This document shows, piece by piece, positions 1 through 7,138 of a stretch of 22,149 nt of DNA. Every line of letters begins with the position of its first letter. Position 1 is the first letter of the stretch. The DNA is from Prevotellaceae bacterium UBA4301 (lineage in GTDB: Bacteria; Bacteroidota; Bacteroidia; Bacteroidales; Bacteroidaceae), in contig DGUV01000088.1 of NCBI GenBank assembly GCA_002395775.1, positions 7,482 through 29,630 of the forward strand, given 5' to 3'. Under the pieces are notes generated by a model that saw only the letters and a program-made list of their open reading frames with translations, was not told the DNA's origin and did not search any database. The position numbers and the translations under genes were made by a program.

Positions 1-567
1 ATCAACGACAAGCACTTCGAGGTCATCGTCCGCCAGATGATGCGCAAGGTGCAGATCGACGAGCCCGGCGACACCCGCTTCCTTGAGCAGCAGGTTGTCG
101 ATAAGCTCGACTTTGCCGAGGAGAACGACCGCATCTGGGGCAAGAAGGTGGTTACCGACAGCGGCGACTCCGAGACCATGTACCCCGGCATGATTGTGAC
201 CGCCCGCAAGCTGCGCGACGAGAACTCCATGCTCAAGCGCAAGGACATGAAGACCGTGCAGGTGCGCGACGCCGTTCCTGCCACCTCTACGCAGATTCTG
301 CAGGGTATCACCCGCGCAGCCCTGCAGACGGGTAGCTTCATCTCCGCCGCATCGTTCCAGGAGACCACCAAGGTGCTCAACGAGGCCGCCATCAACGGCA
401 AGACCGACCGCCTGGAGGGCATGAAGGAGAACGTCATCTCCGGTCACCTTATTCCCGCCGGTACGGGTCTGCGCGAGTTCGAGAAGATCATTGTCGGTTC
501 GAAGGAAGACTTCGACCGCGCCATGCTCAACCGCAAGTCCATCCTCGACCTCGACGACGACATGTAG
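1..567 (+). CDS. rpoC: DNA-directed RNA polymerase subunit beta', C-terminal part (partial at the window start)
   Basis: This is the last 188 residues of the largest RNA polymerase subunit, which forms the catalytic core with beta. The reading frame is open from base 1, so the 5' part lies outside the window. Recognisable beta' C-terminal segments include VIVRQMMRKVQI, ATSTQILQGITRAALQTGSFISAASFQETT (seen here in pieces) and the conserved stretch around GLKENVI-like GMKENVISGHLIPAGTG. The acidic tail ends LDLDDDM. Codons are strongly C- or G-ending, as expected for a highly expressed core gene of a fairly GC-rich Prevotella-like genome. A strong hairpin terminator follows at 621-670, so the rpoBC transcript probably stops before the next gene. 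Identification is secure. Confidence 0.97.
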   Translation: MNDKHFEVIVRQMMRKVQIDEPGDTRFLEQQVVDKLDFAEENDRIWGKKVVTDSGDSETMYPGMIVTARKLRDENSMLKRKDMKTVQVRDAVPATSTQILQGITRAALQTGSFISAASFQETTKVLNEAAINGKTDRLEGMKENVISGHLIPAGTGLREFEKIIVGSKEDFDRAMLNRKSILDLDDDM

Positions 568-620
568 GATTCGGTCCGGGGCCGTCTCTGGTCCCTGGAT
601 TCCTCACATACGTTTCCAGT

Positions 621-670
621 GGAAGCGGGTCCCTTTCTTGGGGGGCTCGCTTCCTTCGTTTTCTCCCTTT
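621..670 (+). terminator. Intrinsic terminator of the rpoC transcript
   Basis: Bases 621-633 pair with 642-654 to give a 13-bp stem (two G-T pairs) with an 8-base loop. The T-rich stretch at 655-670 follows. It lies 54 bases after the rpoC stop codon and ahead of the next promoter, so it cleanly separates the two transcripts. Confidence 0.8.
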
Positions 671-714
671 TATTGTCCTTTAATGGCCAAATTGGTCATT
701 CTCTCTCTCCTCCG

Positions 715-746
715 TTTCGCTGTTTCATAATTATTTTGTACCTTTG
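715..746 (+). promoter_or_regulatory. Bacteroidetes-type promoter for the nucleotidyltransferase gene
   Basis: TTTC at 715-718 (one mismatch to the -33 box TTTG) lies 20 bases before TACCTTTG at 739-746, a perfect TAnnTTTG -7 box. The predicted start of transcription is about 35-40 bases before the ATG at 790. Confidence 0.65.
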
Positions 747-789
747 CGTCGGATTTCAAGAAACAACAGCAAGTAGAGTCATCACACAC

Positions 790-1503
790 ATGAAATTTGC
801 AATCATAGCAGCTGGCGAAGGGTCGCGTTTGGCACAGGAGGGCGTGGAGTTGCCCAAGCCCCTGGTTCGCCTTGCGGGCGAGCCCATGATAGAGCGTCTC
901 ATACGAATCTTTCGCGAGTGTGGAGCCGAATCCATTTCCATCATTGTCAACACCCTGCGCCCCGAGACCGAGGCCTTCGTGCGTCAGCTCATGGCCGACG
1001 GCCGTGCCGGTGTGCCCATCCATCTGGTGGTGAAGAGCACGCCCAGTTCCATGCACAGCTTCTCCGAGCTGGCCCCCTCCTTGCAGGGCAGCCCCTTCTG
1101 CCTCACCACCGTCGATACCATCTTCCGTGAGCAGGAGTTTGCCCGTTTCATCGAGGACTTCCGCCAGTCCGATGCCGATGGCATGATGGCCGTGACCGAT
1201 TACATCGACGACGAGAAGCCCCTCTATGTGGGCACCGACGACGAGCTTCGCATCACGGGTTTCTATGACACCCCCCAGCCCGACAGCCGCTACATCTCCG
1301 GTGGCATCTATTGTCTGCGCGACAGTGCCCTCGAGGTTCTCCGTCATTGCATCGAGCAGGGCCAGAGCCGCATGCGCAACTTCCAGCGCGCCCTCGTGGC
1401 CGAAGGACTCAGGCTGAAGGCCCGTCCGCTCTCCAAGATTCTCGATGTTGACCATGCCGGGGACATCCGGAAGGCCGAGGAGTTCTTAGGAGGGGAGAAG
1501 TGA
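790..1503 (+). CDS. Nucleotidyltransferase (NTP-transferase / MobA-like fold), sugar- or polyol-phosphate type
   Basis: This 237-residue protein has the Rossmann-like nucleotidyltransferase fold. The N-terminus IIAAGEGSRL matches the nucleotide-binding G-x-G-x-R loop, followed by PKPLVRLAGEPMIERLI, which has the Lys typical of sugar-phosphate nucleotidyltransferases. LTTVDTIF around residue 100 is the usual place for the metal-binding acidic motif. Such enzymes transfer NMP from CTP, UTP or GTP to a phosphorylated sugar or polyol; the substrate cannot be read from sequence. The frame is open further upstream, from 619. I chose the ATG at 790 because the protein then begins directly with the fold and because the promoter at 715-746 would sit inside any longer version. 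DUF5686 follows 47 bases downstream on the same strand, probably cotranscribed. An activated-headgroup donor for the CDP-alcohol transferase at 14268-15254 is a possible but unproven role. Confidence 0.85.
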   Translation: MKFAIIAAGEGSRLAQEGVELPKPLVRLAGEPMIERLIRIFRECGAESISIIVNTLRPETEAFVRQLMADGRAGVPIHLVVKSTPSSMHSFSELAPSLQGSPFCLTTVDTIFREQEFARFIEDFRQSDADGMMAVTDYIDDEKPLYVGTDDELRITGFYDTPQPDSRYISGGIYCLRDSALEVLRHCIEQGQSRMRNFQRALVAEGLRLKARPLSKILDVDHAGDIRKAEEFLGGEK

Positions 1504-1550
1504 TAGAGTGAAGAAGTGATGGTGTGATGAAGTCTGAATAAGTTTAAGCA

Positions 1551-4169
1551 TTGAGAAACAGAATAACCATAGCCGCCCTGTTCCTGCTCGTCACCATGCG
1601 GGCAGCAGCGCAGTTCATCACGGGCACCATCGTCGATAAGCAGTATGGCGAGCCCATGCCCGGCGTGCGCATCCAGTATGCCGAGAGCAAGCGCCCCTTG
1701 GCCGTCTCCGACGTCAATGGCAAGTACCGCATCCAGGCCCGCAAGGGCACCCTCCAGTTCTCCATGATAGGCTACGACACCTATGCCGTCACCATCAAGC
1801 AGGCCCGTTCGCAGAAGATTGACGTCAAGCTCGTCGAGGGCAACAACGCCATGCAGGAAGTGGTCGTCACCGAGAAGAAGGGCAAGTACAGCCGCAAGAA
1901 CAATCCCGCCGTGGACATGATGCGCAAGGTGATAGAGGCCAAGAAGATGAGCGACCTCTATCAGCGCGACTTCTTCTCCTACCAGAAGTACGAGAAGATG
2001 ACCCTCGCCCTCAACGAGTTCACCGAGAAGGTCTTTGAGGACGACCACTTCAAGCACTTCCCCTTCCTGAAGGACCACGTCGAGGTCTGCCCCGAGACGG
2101 GCAAGCTCATCCTCCCACTGACCGTAGAGGAGAAGGTGAGTCAGCAAATCTATCGTCGCGACCCCAAGACCGAGAAGACCATCATCTTCGGCAAGCGCAA
2201 CGAGGGCGTCACCGACCTCATCAACACGGGCGACATCGTCACCACCATGCTGGCCGACTGCTTCACCGACGTCGATATCTATCAGGAAGACGTGCGCCTC
2301 CTGCAGTTCCCCTTCATCAGCCCCATCAGCACCAAGAAGGCCATCAACTTCTACCGTTACTACCTCACCGACACCCTGCTGGTCGATAAGCAGATGTGCT
2401 ATCAGGTCGATTTCACCCCCAACAACCCCCAGGACTTCGGTTTCTCGGGCTCGCTCTATGTGCTGGCCGACTCCTCGTGGCAGCTCAAGCGTGCCCATCT
2501 CAGCATACCCTCGCGCAGCGACGTCAACTTCGTTGAGCACATGGACATCGTGCAGAACTTCGAGCCCCTGCCTTCGGGCGAACGTGTGGTCACCGACAAC
2601 AAGATGATCGTCCAGCTCAAGCTCACCTCCTTCATACAGAAACTCCAGGTCGAGCGCACCGTGCGCTACCAGAACTTCGACTTCACGGCCATCCCCGAAC
2701 GCTCGTTCAAGATTCGTGGCGACGTGAAGGAGGAAAGCTCGGCCCAGATGCGCGACGACGAGTTCTGGGAGGAATTCCGTCCCGCCCCCCTCACGCAGAG
2801 CGAGAGCCAGATGAACATCCTGCTCAAGAAGGTGCAGGACATCAAGGGCATGAAATACATCATCTGGGTGGCCAAGGCCTTCATCGAGAACTTTGTAGAG
2901 ACCTCCGTCAATCCCAAACACCCCAGCAAGGTGGACATCGGCCCCGTCAACACCATGATTGGCAGCAACTGGGTCGAAGGCTTCCGCCTGCGCGCCTCGG
3001 CACAGACCACCGCCAACCTCAGCCCCCACTGGTTTGCCCGCGGCTACGTGAAGTACGGCTTCGGCGACAAACGCTGGAAGGGCATGGGCGAGCTCACCTA
3101 CTCCTTCAACAAGAAGGACTATCTGCCCCGCGAATATCCCGTCCACAACCTCACCTTCACCTACACCAACGACATCATCGCCCCCAGCGACAAATACCTG
3201 CCCACCGACAAGGACAACGTCTTCGTGGCCTGGAAGTGGACCAAGGTGCGCCACATGAACTATTTCGAGCGCTTCAATCTCCTCTACGACTGGGAGTGGG
3301 AAAACGGCATGCGACTCAACGTGCAGCTGCGCCGCGAGTGGAACCAGGGAGCCGGAGCCCTGTTCTATCAGACCCTCTCCAACGGACTCCTCGACAACCT
3401 CGGCCGCTGGGCCCCCGACCCTCAGGGCCAGATGCTCAGGAAGATAACCTTTGCCGAGGCCACCGTCAGCCTGCGCTATCAGCCCGGAGCCACCTACGTC
3501 AACACCAAACAGCGCCGCCTGACCACCAACTTCGACTCCCCCATCATGGGCATCAGCCACACCGTCGGCGTCAAGGGCGTCCTGGGAGGCCAGTACAACT
3601 ACAACTTCACCGAGGCCACCCTCTACAAGCGCTTCTGGCTCCACTCCTGGGGCAAAATCAACTGCATGCTCAAGGGCGGCATACAGTGGAACAAGGTGCC
3701 CTATCCCTTCCTCATCATGCCCGCGGCCAACCTCTCCTACATCCTCGAGGACAACACCTTCAACCTCATCGACAACATGGAGTTCCTCAACGACCGCTAC
3801 GCCTCGGCCATGATCTCGTGGGACATGAACGGCAAGTTCTTCAACCGCATCCCCCTCATCAAGAAGCTCAAGTGGCGCGAATACATCGGCATCAACACCC
3901 TCTGGGGGACCCTCACGGACAAGAACAACCCCTTCCTGCCCAAGAACCAGGGCGACCCCCTGCTCATGTACTTCCCCGGCCAGTTCAAGAACGGACAGTA
4001 CCACTATCTCTCCCACGTCATGGAGCGCAACAAACCCTACGTCGAACTCGTCGTGGGCATCCACAACATCTTCAAACTCATCCATGTCGAGTATGTCCAT
4101 CGCATGAACTACCACTATCCCGGCACCCAGAAGTGGGGCCTGCGCACCACCTTCCGCATGTCGTTCTGA
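1551..4169 (+). CDS. DUF5686 outer-membrane protein with N-terminal carboxypeptidase-regulatory-like domain
   Basis: This 872-residue protein has a signal peptide (residues 1-21, ending RAAAQ). A carboxypeptidase-regulatory-like beta-sandwich follows at about 22-105 (ITGTIVDKQYGEPMPGVRI, then DVNGKYRI and FSMIGYDT). Next comes the DUF5686 signature NPAVDMMRKVIEAKK near 120, then a long beta-rich region. The last residue is Phe (FRMSF), as in proteins inserted by the BAM complex. The family is known from Bacteroidetes and resembles a TonB-receptor-like barrel without a plug, but its substrate is unknown. Translation must start at the TTG at 1551: an in-frame TAA lies at 1545-1547, and the first ATG (residue 16) would cut off most of the signal peptide. 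The opposite strand has a 950-codon open frame, which I regard as a composition artefact. Confidence 0.88.
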   Translation: MRNRITIAALFLLVTMRAAAQFITGTIVDKQYGEPMPGVRIQYAESKRPLAVSDVNGKYRIQARKGTLQFSMIGYDTYAVTIKQARSQKIDVKLVEGNNAMQEVVVTEKKGKYSRKNNPAVDMMRKVIEAKKMSDLYQRDFFSYQKYEKMTLALNEFTEKVFEDDHFKHFPFLKDHVEVCPETGKLILPLTVEEKVSQQIYRRDPKTEKTIIFGKRNEGVTDLINTGDIVTTMLADCFTDVDIYQEDVRLLQFPFISPISTKKAINFYRYYLTDTLLVDKQMCYQVDFTPNNPQDFGFSGSLYVLADSSWQLKRAHLSIPSRSDVNFVEHMDIVQNFEPLPSGERVVTDNKMIVQLKLTSFIQKLQVERTVRYQNFDFTAIPERSFKIRGDVKEESSAQMRDDEFWEEFRPAPLTQSESQMNILLKKVQDIKGMKYIIWVAKAFIENFVETSVNPKHPSKVDIGPVNTMIGSNWVEGFRLRASAQTTANLSPHWFARGYVKYGFGDKRWKGMGELTYSFNKKDYLPREYPVHNLTFTYTNDIIAPSDKYLPTDKDNVFVAWKWTKVRHMNYFERFNLLYDWEWENGMRLNVQLRREWNQGAGALFYQTLSNGLLDNLGRWAPDPQGQMLRKITFAEATVSLRYQPGATYVNTKQRRLTTNFDSPIMGISHTVGVKGVLGGQYNYNFTEATLYKRFWLHSWGKINCMLKGGIQWNKVPYPFLIMPAANLSYILEDNTFNLIDNMEFLNDRYASAMISWDMNGKFFNRIPLIKKLKWREYIGINTLWGTLTDKNNPFLPKNQGDPLLMYFPGQFKNGQYHYLSHVMERNKPYVELVVGIHNIFKLIHVEYVHRMNYHYPGTQKWGLRTTFRMSF

Positions 4170-4189
4170 CGAAGAAAGTTCGGGTTTTA

Positions 4190-4221
4190 TTTGCAAATCC
4201 CCTCCTTTTTTACTATCTTTG
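4190..4221 (+). promoter_or_regulatory. Upstream promoter P1 of the HU-like gene
   Basis: TTTG at 4190-4193, 20 bases, then TATCTTTG at 4214-4221 is a perfect match to the Bacteroidetes sigma-ABfr consensus. A transcript from here would run through the palindrome array (4263-4340) and the leader repeats (4373-4460) before reaching the ATG at 4504. Confidence 0.7.
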
Positions 4222-4262
4222 TATCGAAATCATAGGCCCCATAAGGGGGAATGTTGCAAAAG

Positions 4263-4340
4263 GTTGCACGGTGTGAGACGATTGTCCCACGGCGTGCAAC
4301 TTTCGTTTCACGGCGTGCAACGATAATTTCACGCGGGAGT
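4263..4340 (+). repeat. Array of three 17-nt palindromes spaced exactly 21 bp, plus a degenerate fourth half
   Basis: Units begin at 4263, 4284 and 4305, each with a 17-nt core close to GTTTCACGGCGTGCAAC. The core is an imperfect palindrome of the form GTTnCACGnCGTGnAAC. Units 2 and 3 agree at 16 of 21 positions, units 1 and 2 at 13 of 21. A half-unit (TTTCACG) starts at 4327 in the same phase, and a lone GTTGCA lies upstream at 4253-4258. The array fills the space between P1 and the -33 box of P2. Repeated operator sites bound on one face of the helix are the simplest reading; RNA hairpins in the P1 transcript are the alternative. Confidence 0.7.
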
Positions 4341-4372
4341 TTTGGCTATCCATCAATATTTTATTAACTTTG
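4341..4372 (+). promoter_or_regulatory. Downstream promoter P2 of the HU-like gene
   Basis: TTTG at 4341-4344, 20 bases, then TAACTTTG at 4365-4372 is again a perfect consensus. It abuts the palindrome array on its upstream side and the 22-nt leader repeats on its downstream side. Confidence 0.75.
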
Positions 4373-4460
4373 CCTCCTAAGAGCAAGTCTCCGTCCTCCT
4401 AAGCGTTTGGGCTTATCCTCCTATGTGCTCGGACGTTTCCCCTTAGGCGTGTGAGGCCCT
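4373..4460 (+). repeat. 22-nt periodic leader repeat with CCTCCTAAG core
   Basis: Four units begin at 4373, 4395, 4417 and 4439. The first two start CCTCCTAAG, the third CCTCCTATG and the fourth CCCCTTAGG. All four also share G at unit positions 9, 11 and 15 and T at 22; the other positions vary freely. A fifth, degenerate unit may begin at 4461. The array lies in the untranslated leader of the HU-like gene. The core resembles the CCUCCUU anti-Shine-Dalgarno end of 16S rRNA. Function is unknown. Confidence 0.65.
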
Positions 4461-4503
4461 GCTCCCGTAAACGCGTATCAAAATACCTAAATGATAGAAC
4501 ACA

Positions 4504-5151
4504 ATGCCTACTTATTATAAACGAGAGATTGCCGACCTCAACGGCACGGGTGAGAAGCAATACCGCTATGAAGTGCGCTCCTCGGGCACCTGCGACCTTG
4601 AGTCTCTGGCCCAGAAACTAAGGCAAAGCTACCGGGCCATTGGAACAACAGAAGTCATCGGCATCGTCAACGGTGTAGTGCAGGCTATGGCAAAGGCCCT
4701 GGCCGAAGGCTACACGGTGTCCATCGACGGGCTGGGCAGTTTCTCCCTCAGTCTTGGCATGCACGAGTACAGCGCCAACACCCGTCCCGAGGAACAGCAG
4801 GGCGAGCCCAACGCCTCGCGCATCTATGTCCGTGGAGTCAACGTCCGTGTCTCGGCCGACCTGGTGAGGGAGATCGACCTCCTCTGCACTGGCCGTTTCC
4901 GTCGTGAGACAGGTGGTGCCGTAGCCATACGCCAGCCTCGTGGAACCCGAGAGCAACGCATCGAACAAGCCCTCGCCCTCATCCGCGAGCAAGGTTACAT
5001 GCGCCTGGCCGACTATGCCCGTATGATGCAAATCTCCCTCAGCACAGCCAGTCGCGAACTGAAGTCTTTCTGCCAAGACCCCGATGTCCCCATCCGCGCC
5101 AGTGGCCGGGGTCCCAGCCGCCTCTTTGTGGAGAGCAAGGTGAAGCAGTGA
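4504..5151 (+). CDS. HU-like DNA-binding protein with C-terminal helix-turn-helix
   Basis: This 215-residue protein begins with an HU/IHF-related region, about residues 1-125. It includes the dimerisation helices (VIGIVNGVVQAMAKALAEG) and the turn IDGLGSFSLSL, equivalent to the GFG-F motif of HU, followed by a changed DNA-binding arm (PNASRIYVRGVNVRVS). A second module follows: an Arg-rich linker at 143-152, then a winged-helix-like HTH at about 154-190 (RLADYARMMQISLSTASREL). HU-like proteins of this longer kind are common in Bacteroidales and are thought to bind DNA. The fused HTH suggests site-specific binding rather than general nucleoid packing. The control region upstream is unusually elaborate (two promoters and two repeat arrays), which would fit autoregulation. 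The gene converges on the TPR regulator with only 3 bases between stop codons and no visible terminator. Confidence 0.85.
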   Translation: MPTYYKREIADLNGTGEKQYRYEVRSSGTCDLESLAQKLRQSYRAIGTTEVIGIVNGVVQAMAKALAEGYTVSIDGLGSFSLSLGMHEYSANTRPEEQQGEPNASRIYVRGVNVRVSADLVREIDLLCTGRFRRETGGAVAIRQPRGTREQRIEQALALIREQGYMRLADYARMMQISLSTASRELKSFCQDPDVPIRASGRGPSRLFVESKVKQ

Positions 5152-5154
5152 GAT

Positions 5155-6861
5155 TTATAGACTCAGCTTCTCGCCGAATCGCTTCATCCAGCGCCAGGCA
5201 GTGACGCGCGACAAGTCGGTCAGGTTCTGTATCTCGGAGTTCGTCAGCCCTATGCGCATCAGGTAGCACACTTGCATCTGTTGTTCGCTGATTCGCCCCA
5301 GCCTCTCCAGCACGTCTTCGTGGAATGTCGGGTACAACTCATCCACAGCCCTATACAGTTGTCTCCAGTCGCGGTTGTTCATCTGCCGTTTGCCTCGGGC
5401 CGACTCCTTGATGCCTCTTACCACCTCCTCGGCGGAAGATTCCAGTTCTGACTGGTGCAGCAGGCGCACAAACGTCTTGTTCTGCTCAATCCTGTCCTCC
5501 AGTTGCTTCTCCTTCTCCTTCAGTTCCGTGTCATACCGGCCTATCTCCTGGTTCATCTGCTCCAGTTCCCGGTCCTTCTCTCTCAGCGACTCCCGTTGCC
5601 TTTCCAGTTCCCTATTTCTCTGAGCGATACTCTCCTCCAGTTCGCTCTTCTCCTCCTTCAGTCGAGTAAGTGCATGGGTGAGGGAGAGCATCTCATGAAG
5701 CCTTTTGTTGCGTCGGTAGATGCTTGTGGCCACTATCGCTAAAATGACGATGGAAGACAGAAGGGAAATGACGACCAGCAAGTGCCGCGCCTGTTCCTGC
5801 TCCTCCCTCATCCGCTGCTCCTCCCTCTCGTTCTTGTTATATTGATACATATTGTTGACCGTGGCAGCCATCTCTTGCCTTTTCCCAAGGTCAAGGGCAG
5901 TACTTGCATCGGCAAAGGCTACGGCATATTTTGCGGTTTGCTTGTCATCCCCTCGCTCATGGTAAATCCGGATGAGCTTCTTTAGTGCATCATATTTCTC
6001 AACCAAGAGTGTGTCTTCAAGAATCTTACAATAACAACTAATAGCAGAGTCTAACGCGTTTTTCGAAATATAGTATTCTGATAGGAGCAAAACACTCTCT
6101 GTATTTAAGGGAATTGCATGCATTTGGGTCCTTTTATAGAGTATATCTGCTTTCTTTATGTCTTTCAAGCGTGAATGATGATAAATCAAAGGATAAACAA
6201 TATCTACTTCCTTTTGTTCCATAGAATCTTGCATGACGTGCTTAAAGGCCATGTCGAATAATGCTTTTGCATGATTAACACTGTCAATGCGAAGGTACGA
6301 TGTCCCTAAATGCATCATTGTTCTTGCATCTAATTTATTTAGTTCCTTTGCTATTTGTATTTCTTTCTTTGCAATGTCCAACGCGTTTTTGTAATCTTGC
6401 ACTGCGTAATATACACAATGTAGATTAGAATATGTATTTCTGAGTATAATGGAGTCACACCTTCGAGCATTTAGTGCAGTTTCTATAGCTTGCAAGTAAT
6501 ATTTCATGGCTCTTGGTGTATCATGCAGGTCTCGGTAAACACTTCCAGCATAGTAGTAAGTTTCCTGCTTCTCCAGGTCGGTCCCCTTTTTCTCGTAATA
6601 GTCTATCAGTTCTTTTATCTTTATGTCCGATGTGGCAGGAATGTAGGCTTTGTCATGCAGCCGTATGCTGAGCAGGTCATATTCTTTTTGTAGATATTCT
6701 GGCGACTTACGGATGTCCGTTTCAATGGAGTCTAACATTTGCAGGGCCAGTTTAGGGTCCCTGTTGCCCATCGTACGGATTTCCCCCATTCTCTCCTTTA
6801 GTTCGTTGCTGCTGCATGCCACAAAGAGCATTATGATGATACAAATGATTATGTTTCTCAT
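5155..6861 (-). CDS. TPR sensor / membrane-spanning HTH regulator, lipoprotein-type signal
   Basis: Read from the ATG at 6861 the protein has 568 residues. The N-terminus has a signal peptide with lipobox FVAC (Cys16), which decided the start; the open frame extends 31 codons further with no signal-like sequence. Residues about 30-340 are helical TPR-like repeats (e.g. YYYAGSVYRDLHDTPRAMKYY). A membrane span lies near 357-379 (LLVVISLLSSIVILAIVATS), followed by RRNKR, a long Glu/Arg-rich coiled coil to about 470, and a C-terminal HTH of roughly 45 residues (NSEIQNLTDLSRVTAWRWMKRF). The architecture puts the TPRs in the periplasm and the HTH in the cytoplasm, as a one-component transmembrane regulator known in Bacteroidetes. 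The sensor half is AT-rich and the regulatory half GC-rich. The divergent cluster at 7194-11574 is a likely target, by position only. Confidence 0.8.
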   Translation of the reverse strand: MRNIIICIIIMLFVACSSNELKERMGEIRTMGNRDPKLALQMLDSIETDIRKSPEYLQKEYDLLSIRLHDKAYIPATSDIKIKELIDYYEKKGTDLEKQETYYYAGSVYRDLHDTPRAMKYYLQAIETALNARRCDSIILRNTYSNLHCVYYAVQDYKNALDIAKKEIQIAKELNKLDARTMMHLGTSYLRIDSVNHAKALFDMAFKHVMQDSMEQKEVDIVYPLIYHHSRLKDIKKADILYKRTQMHAIPLNTESVLLLSEYYISKNALDSAISCYCKILEDTLLVEKYDALKKLIRIYHERGDDKQTAKYAVAFADASTALDLGKRQEMAATVNNMYQYNKNEREEQRMREEQEQARHLLVVISLLSSIVILAIVATSIYRRNKRLHEMLSLTHALTRLKEEKSELEESIAQRNRELERQRESLREKDRELEQMNQEIGRYDTELKEKEKQLEDRIEQNKTFVRLLHQSELESSAEEVVRGIKESARGKRQMNNRDWRQLYRAVDELYPTFHEDVLERLGRISEQQMQVCYLMRIGLTNSEIQNLTDLSRVTAWRWMKRFGEKLSL

Positions 6862-6886
6862 TGTTCTATATTGATTGTTTGTGCAA

Positions 6887-6918
6887 CAAAGATACGTACA
6901 AATTCTCGATAAATCAAG
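6887..6918 (-). promoter_or_regulatory. Promoter of the TPR regulator gene
   Basis: On the minus strand, CTTG (6918-6915; one mismatch to TTTG), 20 bases, then TATCTTTG (6894-6887). The -7 box lies 25 bases before the ATG at 6861, which supports that start over the longer open frame: the longer version would begin upstream of the promoter. Confidence 0.65.
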
Positions 6919-6937
6919 AAAGAAACTCCCTCTTTTT

Positions 6938-6980
6938 GTTTCACATTGTTTCAATTAGTCCTTGTGAAACACATTGAAAC
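6938..6980. promoter_or_regulatory. Four-half-site dyad operator between divergent promoters
   Basis: GTTTCAC (6938-6944) and GTTTCAA (6948-6954) are direct repeats 10 bases apart. They are mirrored by GTGAAAC (6964-6970) and TTGAAAC (6974-6980), also 10 apart, around a centre at 6959. The 43-base element lies between the minus-strand promoter at 6887-6918 and a near-consensus plus-strand promoter at 6989-7020. It looks like a site for a dimeric or tetrameric regulator; the neighbouring TPR-HTH protein is the obvious candidate. Confidence 0.6.
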
Positions 6981-6988
6981 ATGAAATA

Positions 6989-7020
6989 TTTGCAAGATAT
7001 ATTAGAAACGTGGAACTTTG
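6989..7020 (+). promoter_or_regulatory. Near-consensus promoter facing the exported-protein cluster
   Basis: TTTG at 6989-6992, 20 bases, then GAACTTTG at 7013-7020, with G in place of the first T of the -7 box. Its -33 box begins 9 bases after the operator dyad, a position suited to activator contact. A second, perfect promoter follows at 7107-7138. Confidence 0.45.
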
Positions 7021-7106
7021 CATCACCAATAGTTACAAATAAGGAATATTTATGAGAAGTATCATGTATATATGAGTGTTAAAATGGATTTAAATATTGT
7101 TAATCC

Positions 7107-7138
7107 TTTGCCACGATGAGGGATTATCCTTAATTTTG
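7107..7138 (+). promoter_or_regulatory. Promoter of the 7194-11574 cluster, duplicated upstream of 11677
   Basis: TTTG at 7107-7110, 20 bases, then TAATTTTG at 7131-7138. The spacer contains AGGGATTATCCTT, in which GGAT and ATCC form a small dyad around one base. The same block, from the -33 box through about 15 bases past the -7 box, recurs at 11604-11650. The -7 box is 56 bases before the ATG at 7194. Confidence 0.7.

Noticed and set aside
670..1455. A 261-codon minus-strand frame opposite the nucleotidyltransferase
   Set aside because: It overlaps the rpoC terminator and the 715-746 promoter region and has shadow composition; the plus-strand gene is clearly real.
1496..1535. Imperfect GAAGTGAT-type repeats across the nucleotidyltransferase stop codon
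   Set aside because: They are low-complexity purine-rich slippage products with no regular phase or symmetry.
1344..4196. A 950-codon open frame on the minus strand opposite the nucleotidyltransferase end and DUF5686
   Set aside because: It is the codon-aligned antisense of a GC-rich gene with C-ending codons. The product is a monotonous run of Val, Glu, Asp, Leu and Gly with no domain, whereas the plus strand has a signal peptide and known families.
4423..4446. A possible 7-residue leader peptide (ATG at 4423) in the HU-like leader
   Set aside because: It is short, has no run of regulatory codons, and its ATG is simply the one-base variant of a repeat core.
4263..4460. CRISPR array
   Set aside because: Repeat periods are only 21-22 nt with cores of 9-17 nt, leaving no room for spacers, and no cas genes are present.
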